Source: CAUZWH01 sp965247665 | GTDB taxonomy: Bacteria; Pseudomonadota; Alphaproteobacteria; SHVV01 | Direction of reading: 5' to 3' | Assembly: GCA_965247665.1 (NCBI GenBank) | Contig: CBDFHH010000002.1 | Span: forward strand, 619,557 to 683,556 | DNA length: 64,000 nt | In this document: positions 16,962 through 25,536 of the stretch, piece by piece | Layout: each line of letters begins with the position of its first letter | Numbering within the stretch: position 1 is the stretch's first letter | Notes under the pieces: model-generated | What the model was told of the DNA's origin: nothing | Seen by the model: the letters and a program-made list of their open reading frames with translations, nothing else | The model's database searches: none | Position numbers and translations under genes: made by a program

Positions 16962-18038
16962 CTAGCGGACGTGGGCGCGATTGTTCTCGTAATCGGACCA
17001 CGCGTCGCCGGCATAGACCGGAATCCGCCCCTCCTGCTTGGTGATGGAGTCGTCGTCATACACCGCCACTTCAGGCACGTGGGGCCGGCTCATCGCTTCG
17101 GGAGCGTCGAGCCACAGCCGCAGGAACAGCCGTTTCTTCTGGGGATCGTCCGCGTCATCCTCGAAGGCGCTGCGCGCATGCATCGTGATGAAATTGTTGG
17201 AGAACGTCATCTCGCCGGGCTCGACGAACATGTCGAGATGGAAGTCCTCCCGCGCCGTGATCTGCTGGAAATAGCCGATCGCTTCGACGAGTTTGGCCGG
17301 CATTTCCTCACCGCGCGCTTTGGCCGCGGCCGGCATGTAAGCATCGACAAAGCGGCAGCTCAGAACGCGGTCGACGGTCGAGAAGATCGGCACCTTGTGC
17401 GGCGTGATCGGCTCCTGGCCGGGTGCTTCCTCGCCGCGGCGGTGATAGTAGTAGCCTTCATACAGCGGCTCCAGGAGATCCGGCCGGGTGGCGAAGATCT
17501 CGTTATGCACCGCGATCGCGCTGGCGTACTGGCTCCGCCCCCCGACCGCGGCTTTGCGGATGTTGAGCATTCCGATCATCTCGTTGAGATCGGTGTGCAG
17601 CGACAGCTCGTATTTGTTGCGGTAGGCGCGCTCCAACGGATCGCTATCGGAGTGGTCCATGACGTAACCCAGGCGGTCGCCGAGCACGCTTTGCGAAACG
17701 CCTTTGCCGAAATGGGCGCCGAAGCCGTAATACATCACGCCGATATCTTCGAGCGAGTAACTGTCGACCGGCCAGCCGCGCAGCACCAGGAAACCGCGGC
17801 CGTCCACGAGCTCGTGCGAAACCTGGTCGATCAAATCGTCGATGTCGTCGAGCCGGAAGTCGTCCTTCGTAATGTCGTCGACCTCGAGCCCGGCTTCGCG
17901 CACCTCGGACAGCGCCCGATCGAGCGCTGCGATATGACGCGGCTCCAGGTCGATCGAGAAATCGTCCTTGTTTTTAAAATCGATCGCCTTCCAGGCGCTG
18001 GAATGGTCGATGTGGTGGCGAATGATCGGCGTGGTCAT
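16962..18038 (-). CDS. TauD/TfdA-family Fe(II)/2-oxoglutarate dioxygenase, paralogue 1
   Basis: 358 aa. The facial triad can be placed: His148 and Asp150 in LHTDLNE, distal His287 in FITMHARSAF, and a 2-oxoglutarate-binding Arg307 in RLFLRLW. The start ATG 18038 has AAAGGA upstream. It is strikingly similar along its whole length to the next gene upstream (17 of 18 residues around GQEPITPHKVP and SQYASAIAVHNEIF), so the pair arose by tandem duplication. Substrate unknown; TauD relatives hydroxylate taurine, aryloxyacetates, carnitine precursors and amino acids. Confidence 0.88.
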   Translation of the reverse strand: MTTPIIRHHIDHSSAWKAIDFKNKDDFSIDLEPRHIAALDRALSEVREAGLEVDDITKDDFRLDDIDDLIDQVSHELVDGRGFLVLRGWPVDSYSLEDIGVMYYGFGAHFGKGVSQSVLGDRLGYVMDHSDSDPLERAYRNKYELSLHTDLNEMIGMLNIRKAAVGGRSQYASAIAVHNEIFATRPDLLEPLYEGYYYHRRGEEAPGQEPITPHKVPIFSTVDRVLSCRFVDAYMPAAAKARGEEMPAKLVEAIGYFQQITAREDFHLDMFVEPGEMTFSNNFITMHARSAFEDDADDPQKKRLFLRLWLDAPEAMSRPHVPEVAVYDDDSITKQEGRIPVYAGDAWSDYENNRAHVR

Positions 18039-18066
18039 GGCGCGTTCCTTTCGGGGGCTTTCCGCG

Positions 18067-19155
18067 TTACCGGCCGAGAGCCTCCTGCTTGCGCTCGACA
18101 TATTCGTGGATGCCCTCCCACGCATCGTCGCTGTAGATGGGCTTGCGCCCCTCCTGATGCACGATGCTGTCGCCTTCGTAGATCGAGACTTCGGGAACGT
18201 GCGGGCGCCGCAGGGCATCCTCCGGATCGAGCCACAGGCGGAAGAACAGGCGCCGCTGGTCAGGCGGCTTGTTGCCGTCGTCAAAACCGCGGCGGCCGTG
18301 CAACACCGTGAAGTTGTTCGAGAACATCATTTCACCGGGCTCGATCAGCATGTCGAGACACACATCCTCGCGCGCAGACATCGCCTCGAAATACTCGATC
18401 GCCTCGGCGAGCTCTGCCGGCAGGTCAACACCGAGCTCCGCGGCGGCAGCCGGCATATAGGTGTCGACGTAGCGGCAGCTGAGAGCCCCGTCCACGGTCG
18501 AGTAGACCGGCACCTTGTGCGGGGTGATCGGCTCCTGCCCCGGCCCGTGCTCGCCCCGACGGTGGTAATGGAAACCTTCATAAAGCGGTTTCAACAGATC
18601 GGGGCGGGCGGAGAAGATCTCATTGTGCACCGCGATCGCACTCGCATACTGGCTTTCGCCGCCGCGCTCCGCCTTGCGCAGGTTGAGCATCCCGATCAGG
18701 TCGTTGAGATCGGTGTGCAGGGACAGCGCGTACTTGTTGCGGTACGCGCGCTCGTCCGGGTTCTCATCGGAATGGTCGGTGACGTAACCCAGCAGATCGC
18801 CCATCACGCTTTGCGATGCGGCTTTGCCGAAGTGCAGGCCGAAGCCGAAATACATCGCGCCGAGATCCTCGACCGAGTATTCGTCGGCCGGCCAACCGCG
18901 CAGCATCACGAAACCGCGCCCGTTCATGAGCTCGTCGAACACCTCGTCGATAAAATCCTGAATATCGTCGAGCGGAAAGTCGAACTTGGTGATCGCTTCG
19001 GTCGCCAACCCCTTTTCCCGGACGCGTTGGAGCGCTGCGTCGAGAGCGCCCAGCTGGCGATCGGTCAAGTCGACCGAGAAGTCGTCCTTGCTCTTGAAAT
19101 CGCTGCCTTTCCAGGCGCTGGGATGATCGATGTGATGCGTTATCATCGGCGTCAT
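18067..19155 (-). CDS. TauD/TfdA-family Fe(II)/2-oxoglutarate dioxygenase, paralogue 2
   Basis: 362 aa, first gene of the minus-strand cluster. Predicted iron ligands His147 and Asp149 (LHTDLND) and His286 (FTVLHGRRG), with Arg306 in RLFFRLW. The ATG at 19155 is preferred over a GTG at 19167 because GGAG lies 7 bases upstream of it. It lies 28 bp before paralogue 1. Both copies keep the full triad, so neither looks dead; they may have different substrates or form a heteromer. Confidence 0.88.
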   Translation of the reverse strand: MTPMITHHIDHPSAWKGSDFKSKDDFSVDLTDRQLGALDAALQRVREKGLATEAITKFDFPLDDIQDFIDEVFDELMNGRGFVMLRGWPADEYSVEDLGAMYFGFGLHFGKAASQSVMGDLLGYVTDHSDENPDERAYRNKYALSLHTDLNDLIGMLNLRKAERGGESQYASAIAVHNEIFSARPDLLKPLYEGFHYHRRGEHGPGQEPITPHKVPVYSTVDGALSCRYVDTYMPAAAAELGVDLPAELAEAIEYFEAMSAREDVCLDMLIEPGEMMFSNNFTVLHGRRGFDDGNKPPDQRRLFFRLWLDPEDALRRPHVPEVSIYEGDSIVHQEGRKPIYSDDAWEGIHEYVERKQEALGR

Positions 19156-19241
19156 AACTATCTCCACCGCGGGGCAGAAATATCTACTCGACCCGCATGT
19201 TAGCCTGATTCGACCAGATCATCGACCACAGAGCGCCTAAT

Positions 19242-19682
19242 ATGCCGGACAATCCGCAGGAATATGAACTGGAAACCCCGTTCGACACGGCGGTTCTGCC
19301 GGCCGAGCCTGACGCGATCGCGCCCGACGGCTCGGAGATCCGTCTACTGCCGCTGCCGCGAAACGGAGGCGCCAGTGCGGCCCACGGCACGCTGCCGGCG
19401 GGACACGTGTCGAAGGCGGTACGTCACCAGACGGTCGAGGAGGTCTGGCACTTCGTTTCCGGACACGGCGAGTTGTGGCGCGCGGTCGACGACGTCGAGC
19501 AGGAACTCTTGGTGCATCCCGGCATGTCGGTGACGATTCCACTCGGTACGCGCTTCCAGTTTCGCAGCATCGGCGACCATCCTCTGGTTTTTCTGCTGGT
19601 AACGACACCGCCCTGGCCGGGCGATGACGAAGCCGTGCGCGTGGCCGACCATTGGCCACCGACGGGTGAAACCGCGGTCTGA
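19242..19682 (+). CDS. Cupin-domain protein
   Basis: Small single-domain cupin, 146 aa. The core is RHQTVEEVWHFVSGHGELW (first cupin motif with His and Glu ligands) followed by PGMSVTIPLGTRFQFR (second motif, where the usual PxGxxH histidine is replaced by Arg or Gln). That weakens a metal-enzyme role and leaves a binding or sugar-isomerase-like function open. It is divergent from the dioxygenase cluster and ends 8 bp from the convergent SDR gene. Confidence 0.78.
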   Translation: MPDNPQEYELETPFDTAVLPAEPDAIAPDGSEIRLLPLPRNGGASAAHGTLPAGHVSKAVRHQTVEEVWHFVSGHGELWRAVDDVEQELLVHPGMSVTIPLGTRFQFRSIGDHPLVFLLVTTPPWPGDDEAVRVADHWPPTGETAV

Positions 19683-19690
19683 CCGAGTTC

Positions 19691-20458
19691 CTACCCGGCC
19701 ATCGTCAGGCCGCCGGAAACGCTGATCACCTGACCGGTCACGAACGCGGCATCATCGCTGGCAAGAAACGCGACGATGCCCGGAACGTCTTCCGGCTCGC
19801 CCAACCGTTTCATCGGGATCGCCCGCTTGAGGGCTTCGTATACCCTGCGACCGCCTTCGCCTTCACCGACGAACGCCTTCAAGATCGGCGTATCGGTCGG
19901 TCCCGGACACACACAATTGACGGAGATCCCGAGGGTCGCCGTTTCACGCGCCAGGGTCTTGGTGAGGGAAATGATTCCGCCCTTGCAGGCGGAATAGACC
20001 GCTTCGCCCGATGATCCGACGCGCGCCGCATCGGAGGCGATGCTAACGATGCGTCCGCTGCCACGCTCGGTCATACGCCTTAGCACGACATGGGTCATGT
20101 TAAGCGGGCCGCGCAGGTTGATGTCGATGATCTTGTTCCACAACCCGGTGTCGGTATCGACGAAGTTCATAAAGCGATCCCAACCGGCGCAGTTGACGAG
20201 GATATCGATCGGCCCCAGGTCGGCCTCGCAAGCGTCGACCGCCGTCGCGACGGCGGTGTAGTCGGTGATATCGAGCGCCTGGGCCAAGGCCCGACCGTTC
20301 GACACCGTGATTTCATCGGCGACCCGGACCGCCGCGTCGGCATCGATGTCGAACACGCCGACTCCCGCGCCTTCCTCGGCGAAACGTCGGCAGATCGCAC
20401 CGCCGATGACGCCGCCGCCGCCCGTAACGATCGCGTTCTTGCCCTTCAATCCCCGCAT
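19691..20458 (-). CDS. BadH-like short-chain dehydrogenase
   Basis: 255 aa. Cofactor motif TGGGGVIG at 12-19, catalytic Ser142, Tyr155 and Lys159 (EAVYSACKGG), and a C-terminus FVTGQVISVSGGLTMAG. The stretch IASDAARVGSSGEAVY and the ending closely recall 2-hydroxycyclohexanecarboxyl-CoA dehydrogenase (BadH), from my knowledge of that family. GGAGGG precedes the ATG. It is the last gene of a nine-gene minus-strand operon, 10 bp after the flavin monooxygenase, and could oxidise a hydroxy acid or hydroxyacyl-CoA released after ring opening. Confidence 0.88.
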   Translation of the reverse strand: MRGLKGKNAIVTGGGGVIGGAICRRFAEEGAGVGVFDIDADAAVRVADEITVSNGRALAQALDITDYTAVATAVDACEADLGPIDILVNCAGWDRFMNFVDTDTGLWNKIIDINLRGPLNMTHVVLRRMTERGSGRIVSIASDAARVGSSGEAVYSACKGGIISLTKTLARETATLGISVNCVCPGPTDTPILKAFVGEGEGGRRVYEALKRAIPMKRLGEPEDVPGIVAFLASDDAAFVTGQVISVSGGLTMAG

Positions 20459-20468
20459 GACCGCCCTC

Positions 20469-21569
20469 CTACCGGCATCCCGTCGGCACGTAGCGCGCGG
20501 TTGTCAATGCACTCTCGTCCCATAGCGTACCGCCCCGTTCGCCGGTGTGCGCCGCCGCCATATAGCGATGGGCGATATCCTGGGTATGCTCGGTGAGCGG
20601 TCGCTCCGAGCGCTCCCATGCGGCAAGCCCTTGCCCGGGATCATCCACGGATTCCAGGGCCACGGCCAGAGCCAACGCGTTCATCATCGCGCAGCCCGCC
20701 CCTTGCCCCAGGGTTGGCGCCATGCCGTGCGCGGCATCGCCGATGAGCGCCACCCGGCCGCGCGACCAGCTCGTAAGTTCGATCGTCTCGTAGATATCCC
20801 AGCGGCCCTGATCGCCGATGCGAGCAAACAGGTCACTCATATGCGGCCACGTCGCCGACCACAGCGCCTTGTTCACGGGGATCGACTTGGCGGTCATGTC
20901 GTCCACGCCGGTCGTGAAGGCGACGTAGAGATTCTCGTTGTCGCAGGGAACGTAGAGCAACCGCCGAACGGGTTGGTCGGGAGGACTGAGGAAATGGATG
21001 ACACTGTCCGGCTCGACCGACTTCCTTGATACCAGCAGGCGGATCGCGCCGAAGTCACCGGCCGGGTATCGTCGTCGGGTCAACCCGAGCGATTCCCGAA
21101 TAGCCGAGTTGACGCCATCGGCGGCGACCACGAGATCGGCCGGCAACCGCCTTCCGCCCGCGAGGATCAACTCTCCCTCGGGCCTCGCGCCCACCACTGT
21201 GGAGTTGATTTCGAATTCCGCGCCGGCGTCGACCGCCGCGTCGAGCAGCGCCTGGTAGAGGCACTGACGCGTCATCGTCACCATCCGCGTGCCGATTCCA
21301 GGACCGAATGGCTGCTCCGCCAGCAGGGTATTGGCGGCATCGCGAACTTCGTACCGCGCCGCCTGCCACGAGCCGGCAAGTACCGGCTCGAGCGCACCAA
21401 GCGCAGCGAGCACCCGCAATCCGTTCTCCCACACGAAAATACCGGCGCCAAAGGCCCGCAAATCGGTGGACCGCTCATGGACGCGAACGGTCCAACCGCG
21501 CTGGCCGAGCGCCGCGGCCGCGGCCAGTCCCGCGAAACCACCGCCGGCGATCTCGGCGTGGCCCTTCAA
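20469..21569 (-). CDS. FAD-dependent monooxygenase, resembling ring-opening pyridine oxygenases (MHPCO group)
   Basis: 366 aa, class A flavoprotein hydroxylase. FAD motif GGGFAGLAAAAALGQRGW, central GADGVNS-type motif (AADGVNSAIRESLG) and the second FAD motif RVALIGDAAHGMAPTLGQGAG. The segment LRAFGAGIFVWENGLRVL closely recalls 2-methyl-3-hydroxypyridine-5-carboxylate oxygenase, which hydroxylates and opens the pyridine ring in vitamin B6 breakdown; salicylate hydroxylase-type enzymes are the main alternative. The start is a TTG overlapping the SoxG stop (TTGA), which gives a normal N-terminus just ahead of the FAD motif. Within this operon a ring hydroxylation or opening step on an N-heterocycle is plausible but not shown. 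Confidence 0.8.
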   Translation of the reverse strand: MKGHAEIAGGGFAGLAAAAALGQRGWTVRVHERSTDLRAFGAGIFVWENGLRVLAALGALEPVLAGSWQAARYEVRDAANTLLAEQPFGPGIGTRMVTMTRQCLYQALLDAAVDAGAEFEINSTVVGARPEGELILAGGRRLPADLVVAADGVNSAIRESLGLTRRRYPAGDFGAIRLLVSRKSVEPDSVIHFLSPPDQPVRRLLYVPCDNENLYVAFTTGVDDMTAKSIPVNKALWSATWPHMSDLFARIGDQGRWDIYETIELTSWSRGRVALIGDAAHGMAPTLGQGAGCAMMNALALAVALESVDDPGQGLAAWERSERPLTEHTQDIAHRYMAAAHTGERGGTLWDESALTTARYVPTGCR

Positions 21570-22285
21570 CGTCCCGATTCTTCGAGTGTGACGAGCGCGT
21601 GATGTCCGATCAATCGCCCGTCGAACTCCGCCATCGCGTCGAGCAGTACCTCAAGGTAGTAGTCAGCCATCGCCCAATCGACGAGCAGGTCGTAAGCAAG
21701 CGTCGAGCCGCTATCGTTGCGGATGATGATTCCCGTGGCACGGGCGATCGACGTTTGTGTCAGGCGGTGATTGTCGAACTTGTGCGGCCGCAAATCGATG
21801 GCCGACATCTTCGCAAACATTTCGGCGCCGCGATCACCGGAGACACGGAACCAGGCGTGGGTGTCGCGGCGGGGGACGGGATAGCCGCGCGGATTGTCTG
21901 CGCTCGTCGGCCACGCCTCCTCCAACCGACCGGCCAGGGTCGAATCGACAGCGATATCCGAGAGCACCATTATTTCCTGCGGCCCGAGCCGGACCGCCAG
22001 CGCCCCATCGGGCTGCGCAAGCGCGAAGTTGGCCGCAGCCGGCAACGCCACGTTCTGGGACGCCAGCCAGTCGAGGGTGCCGGCGCCTTTGAAACCGATG
22101 CGCGGCAGCACCGAGAGGTCGCACATTCCGAGCCGGCGCGCTGCATCGCGTTCCTGATCGGGTTCGCCATAGTCGACGACCAACATCGCGTCGGCATAGG
22201 GCGTGAAGTTTGCCCCCGCCGCCGCGCATAGATGGTGGACCGGTGAGCGCCGCAGCGTATCGGTAGCACGTACCGGATCGCTCAC
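21566..22285 (-). CDS. soxG: Sarcosine oxidase-like subunit gamma
   Basis: 239 aa, the small gamma subunit of heterotetrameric sarcosine oxidase-type enzymes, distantly related to the GcvT fold. Recognisable family pieces include RRSPVHHLCAAAGANFTPY at the N-terminus, GMCDLSVLPRIGFKG, and DLLVDWAMADYYLEVLLDA near the end. Its GTG start is 2 bp after the alpha-subunit stop. It may serve N-methylglutamate dehydrogenase (MgdABCD), a homologous complex, instead of sarcosine. Confidence 0.85.
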   Translation of the reverse strand: MSDPVRATDTLRRSPVHHLCAAAGANFTPYADAMLVVDYGEPDQERDAARRLGMCDLSVLPRIGFKGAGTLDWLASQNVALPAAANFALAQPDGALAVRLGPQEIMVLSDIAVDSTLAGRLEEAWPTSADNPRGYPVPRRDTHAWFRVSGDRGAEMFAKMSAIDLRPHKFDNHRLTQTSIARATGIIIRNDSGSTLAYDLLVDWAMADYYLEVLLDAMAEFDGRLIGHHALVTLEESGR

Positions 22286-22287
22286 CG

Positions 22288-25203
22288 CTACATCTCTTGG
22301 CGCAGATTGTCGGGATCGTAAAACGGCAACTCGACCACTTCGGCGGCAACGCTGCGGCCGTTGTCGAGCCGAATCGGCAGAGTCGTGCCCGGGTCCGACG
22401 CATCGCGCGCGGTGTAGGCCAAGCCGATCACGCGGCCCAGATTGGGCGATCGTGCAATGGAGGTTACGAATCCGACGATCTCTTCGTTGATGACGACGAG
22501 GTTGGATTCCTGCGGTATCGGGGCGAACGGATCGTCGATCGCAAAGCCGACGAGCTTGCGTTTCGAGAGATGGCGGTCGCGAACCTCGAGCGAGCGCTTT
22601 CCCACGAAGAAAGGCTTACGCCGCGATATTGCCCAGGCCATGTGGGCTTCCTCGGGCGTGGTCATGGCGTCGGTGTCCTGGCTGACGATGATGTGCCCCT
22701 TTTCGAGGCGCAACACCCGCTGGGTTTCCACCCCGAACGGGACGATATCGAAGTCGCGCCCGACGTCGAAGATCGCGTCCCACAGCGCTTCGCCATGGCT
22801 GGCCCCGACATGGACCTCGAAGCCCAGTTCGCCGACGAACCCCACGCGAAACACCCGCGCCGGAATGCCGGCGACGCGCCCCGTGCGCACCCCCATATAA
22901 GGGAACGCTTCGGCGGAGAGATCGATACCGGTGACTAGTTTGCCGAGGAGTTCGCGCGAGCGTGGCCCGGCAACGTTGACGGCCGCCTGTGCGACCGAGA
23001 CATTCGCGACATCGACCTCCAGTCGCCACTGCGCGTTCCACCATAGCATCGTCTGGTAGATGCGCTCGGCACCCGTCGTCGTTGTCGTGACGTAGAACCA
23101 GTCCTCGGCGAAACGACAGGCGACGCCGTCGTCGATGATGGTGCCGGCATCGTTGGTCATCAGCACGTAGCGCGCGCGTCCGACCGGTTGCTTGAGATAG
23201 GCGAAGGTATAGATCCGGTTCATGAACTCGGCGGCGTCGGGTCCGCGCACCTCGAGACCACCGAGCGTCGAAACGTCGATGACGCCGAGATTCCGGCGCA
23301 CCGCCACAGCTTCATCGGCGATGCAGGTCTCGCGGCGTTCCCGCGAGCCATAAAACGCGGGCCGCCACCAAACCCCGGCGGTCATCATCTGGGCGCCGGC
23401 TTCGAGATGACGGTGGTGCATGGCGGTGTGACGCTCAGGGTCGAAGCTGCGCCCGGCCAGCACCCCGAGGCGTTCGCCATAGACCGGAGGTCGAGCGGTC
23501 GTGACACCGACCTCGCCCACTGTGCGGTCGGTTTCGCGGGCGACGATTCGCGCAGTATTGAGAGCCGAATGGCGTCCTTGGCTTGGCCCCATGCCGACGG
23601 TTGAAAACCGTTTGACCAGCTCCAGCTCGGCATAACCCTCAGCCACCGCGTTGGCGATATCAGCAACCTGAAGGTCTTCGTCGAAATCGACGAAATCCTT
23701 GCCCTTAGGGTGGGCACGGATCGGATGCTGAGGCGGCGCCACCGGCACGTTCTCCACCATACCCGGCGGAGGTTCACCGCCGACGTTGGCGCCTGACGCT
23801 TTCGCCGCGGTCCAGCCGGCCCGGCGACCATCCGCGATCGCGGCGTCAAGAGTACCGGATCCGTTCACGGCCCCGGCCAACCGGATATGATCAGGAAGAT
23901 CGACGATCGTTAACCTCGCATCGCCGTCGCGCTGGGTCAGACGCGCGCGCGCCTGCAACGCTAACTGATAGGTCGGCACGGCGCCGACCCCGATGCAGAG
24001 GAGATCACACTCTGCGGAAACGGTGCCACCGCCGGTCAGCGGCTCGGCACCGACGCCCGTGAGGTGACGATTGCCTGCGGCGGCGACCGCCGCGATCACG
24101 GCATAGCCGCGATGAACCTCGACCCCGCGCGCGTCGATCGAGCGCACGCGCGGGTCGGCGGAGGGCTCGCCGCGAAGGTCGATGATCGCCGCCACCTCGG
24201 TGCCGGCATCGATCAGATCGAGAGCAACACCGTAGCCGCCGTCATCGTTGGTGTAGACGACGGCGCGCCGTCCCGGGCGCACGCCGTAGGCGCGAATCAG
24301 GCGCTGGGCCGCCGAACCCAACATGATCCCGGGCAGATCATTATTGTGGAACGTCGCTGGCTGGCCCATGGCCCCCGTCGCCAGCACCAGCTCGCGCGCG
24401 CGCACCTTGTACAGGCGGTTGCCCTTGATCACGGGCAGCCAATTGTCGGCGAACCAGCCGTTGCAAACGGCGTCCGTCATGACCGTCAACGTCGGCTGTG
24501 CTTCGATCGCAGCCACCAACTCGCGACAATGTCGGCGCGCGGTTTCGCCTTCGGCGTCGAGTCGTTCGTATGACAGAGCGCCGCCGAGCACGCGGTTCTC
24601 ATCGACCAGCAGGACATCGAGCCCGGTACGTGCGGCCTCCAATGCCGCCGACAGTCCGGCGGGACCGCCGCCGACAACCGCGACATCGTAGAAACCGAAC
24701 GCCTTGTCGAAATAGCGATGGGGCGCATCCGCTGCGATGGTCCCGAGACCGGCGCGTTTGCGAATCGCCGGTTCCCAGAATTTCTCCCAGAACCATTGCG
24801 ACCGGTAGAACGCGCGATAGTAGAAACCGACCGGCATGAAGCGCGCGAAGCGGCCAAAGATGGCATCGCTGTCCCGGTCCAGCGAACCACGGTAGTTCTG
24901 GCCTTCGATGACCGCGCCGTCGACAACCGGTTCGCGATCCGCCGGGACATTGGGTTCGTGGCCGACCTGCACCAGCGCGTTGGCCTCCCAGCCGGCCAGC
25001 GAGAACACGCCGCGCGGCCGGTGGTATTTGAACGACCGCGACAGCACCCAGCGATCGTTGGCGGCGAGCGCGCTGGCGATGGTGTCGCCGACCAAGCCCT
25101 GGAAGCTCCGCCCTTCGAAGGTGAACTCGACCGGACGATCGTAGTCGACGAGTTCACCGCCGGCGATGCGATTGACACCGGGGCTGACGCCGTCCTGCTT
25201 CAC
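22288..25203 (-). CDS. soxA: Sarcosine oxidase-like subunit alpha
   Basis: 971 aa, usual length. Domain order: an N-terminal ferredoxin-like domain (FEGRSFQGLVGDTIASALAA), a FAD/NAD-binding domain (VVGGGPAGLSAALEA near 175; VYTNDDGGYGVAL near 318), then a C-terminal aminomethyltransferase (GcvT-like) half with a GELGFEVHVGASHGEALWDA segment. The complex demethylates sarcosine or a related N-methyl amino acid and passes the carbon to tetrahydrofolate. The GTG start overlaps the delta-subunit stop (GTGA). The N-methylglutamate dehydrogenase complex has the same architecture. Confidence 0.92.
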   Translation of the reverse strand: MKQDGVSPGVNRIAGGELVDYDRPVEFTFEGRSFQGLVGDTIASALAANDRWVLSRSFKYHRPRGVFSLAGWEANALVQVGHEPNVPADREPVVDGAVIEGQNYRGSLDRDSDAIFGRFARFMPVGFYYRAFYRSQWFWEKFWEPAIRKRAGLGTIAADAPHRYFDKAFGFYDVAVVGGGPAGLSAALEAARTGLDVLLVDENRVLGGALSYERLDAEGETARRHCRELVAAIEAQPTLTVMTDAVCNGWFADNWLPVIKGNRLYKVRARELVLATGAMGQPATFHNNDLPGIMLGSAAQRLIRAYGVRPGRRAVVYTNDDGGYGVALDLIDAGTEVAAIIDLRGEPSADPRVRSIDARGVEVHRGYAVIAAVAAAGNRHLTGVGAEPLTGGGTVSAECDLLCIGVGAVPTYQLALQARARLTQRDGDARLTIVDLPDHIRLAGAVNGSGTLDAAIADGRRAGWTAAKASGANVGGEPPPGMVENVPVAPPQHPIRAHPKGKDFVDFDEDLQVADIANAVAEGYAELELVKRFSTVGMGPSQGRHSALNTARIVARETDRTVGEVGVTTARPPVYGERLGVLAGRSFDPERHTAMHHRHLEAGAQMMTAGVWWRPAFYGSRERRETCIADEAVAVRRNLGVIDVSTLGGLEVRGPDAAEFMNRIYTFAYLKQPVGRARYVLMTNDAGTIIDDGVACRFAEDWFYVTTTTTGAERIYQTMLWWNAQWRLEVDVANVSVAQAAVNVAGPRSRELLGKLVTGIDLSAEAFPYMGVRTGRVAGIPARVFRVGFVGELGFEVHVGASHGEALWDAIFDVGRDFDIVPFGVETQRVLRLEKGHIIVSQDTDAMTTPEEAHMAWAISRRKPFFVGKRSLEVRDRHLSKRKLVGFAIDDPFAPIPQESNLVVINEEIVGFVTSIARSPNLGRVIGLAYTARDASDPGTTLPIRLDNGRSVAAEVVELPFYDPDNLRQEM

Positions 25204-25499
25204 GATTGCGGCTCATTCGGCGGCGTGAACTCAACCCGCTTGTCGAAGACCTCGTCGGGCGGGTAGGTGCGCACGATCTCGTCGGTCACGGTATTGCGCT
25301 CGGCGATGAACCAGTAGCTGGTAGGCAGGTGACACCACCATTCGCGCACGACGCCGGCTTCGTTGGCCGACAACCAGAGATGGTCCCGCCAAGCTTCGTC
25401 GCTGACATCCGCCGGATCGGGCATCGGCGCGACTTCGCCGGCGCATTGGAACTCATTGATGTTGCGGTCGCCGTTGAGCGGGCAGCGCATGATCTTCAT
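25200..25499 (-). CDS. soxD: Sarcosine oxidase-like subunit delta
   Basis: 99 aa. The family N-terminus is MKIMRCPLNGDRNINEF and the later part has VREWWCHLPTSYWFIAERN. In characterised enzymes the delta subunit binds zinc through a CPxCG motif plus downstream His and Cys. Here the second Cys of CPxCG is Asn (CPLNG), so zinc binding must differ or be lost. Such CPLNG variants exist in other proteobacteria as far as I recall. It lies 37 bp after soxB and overlaps soxA. Confidence 0.88.
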   Translation of the reverse strand: MKIMRCPLNGDRNINEFQCAGEVAPMPDPADVSDEAWRDHLWLSANEAGVVREWWCHLPTSYWFIAERNTVTDEIVRTYPPDEVFDKRVEFTPPNEPQS

Positions 25500-25536
25500 G
25501 GCGCGGTCGCTTCGATGAAAGCGATGAACCCTGGCA

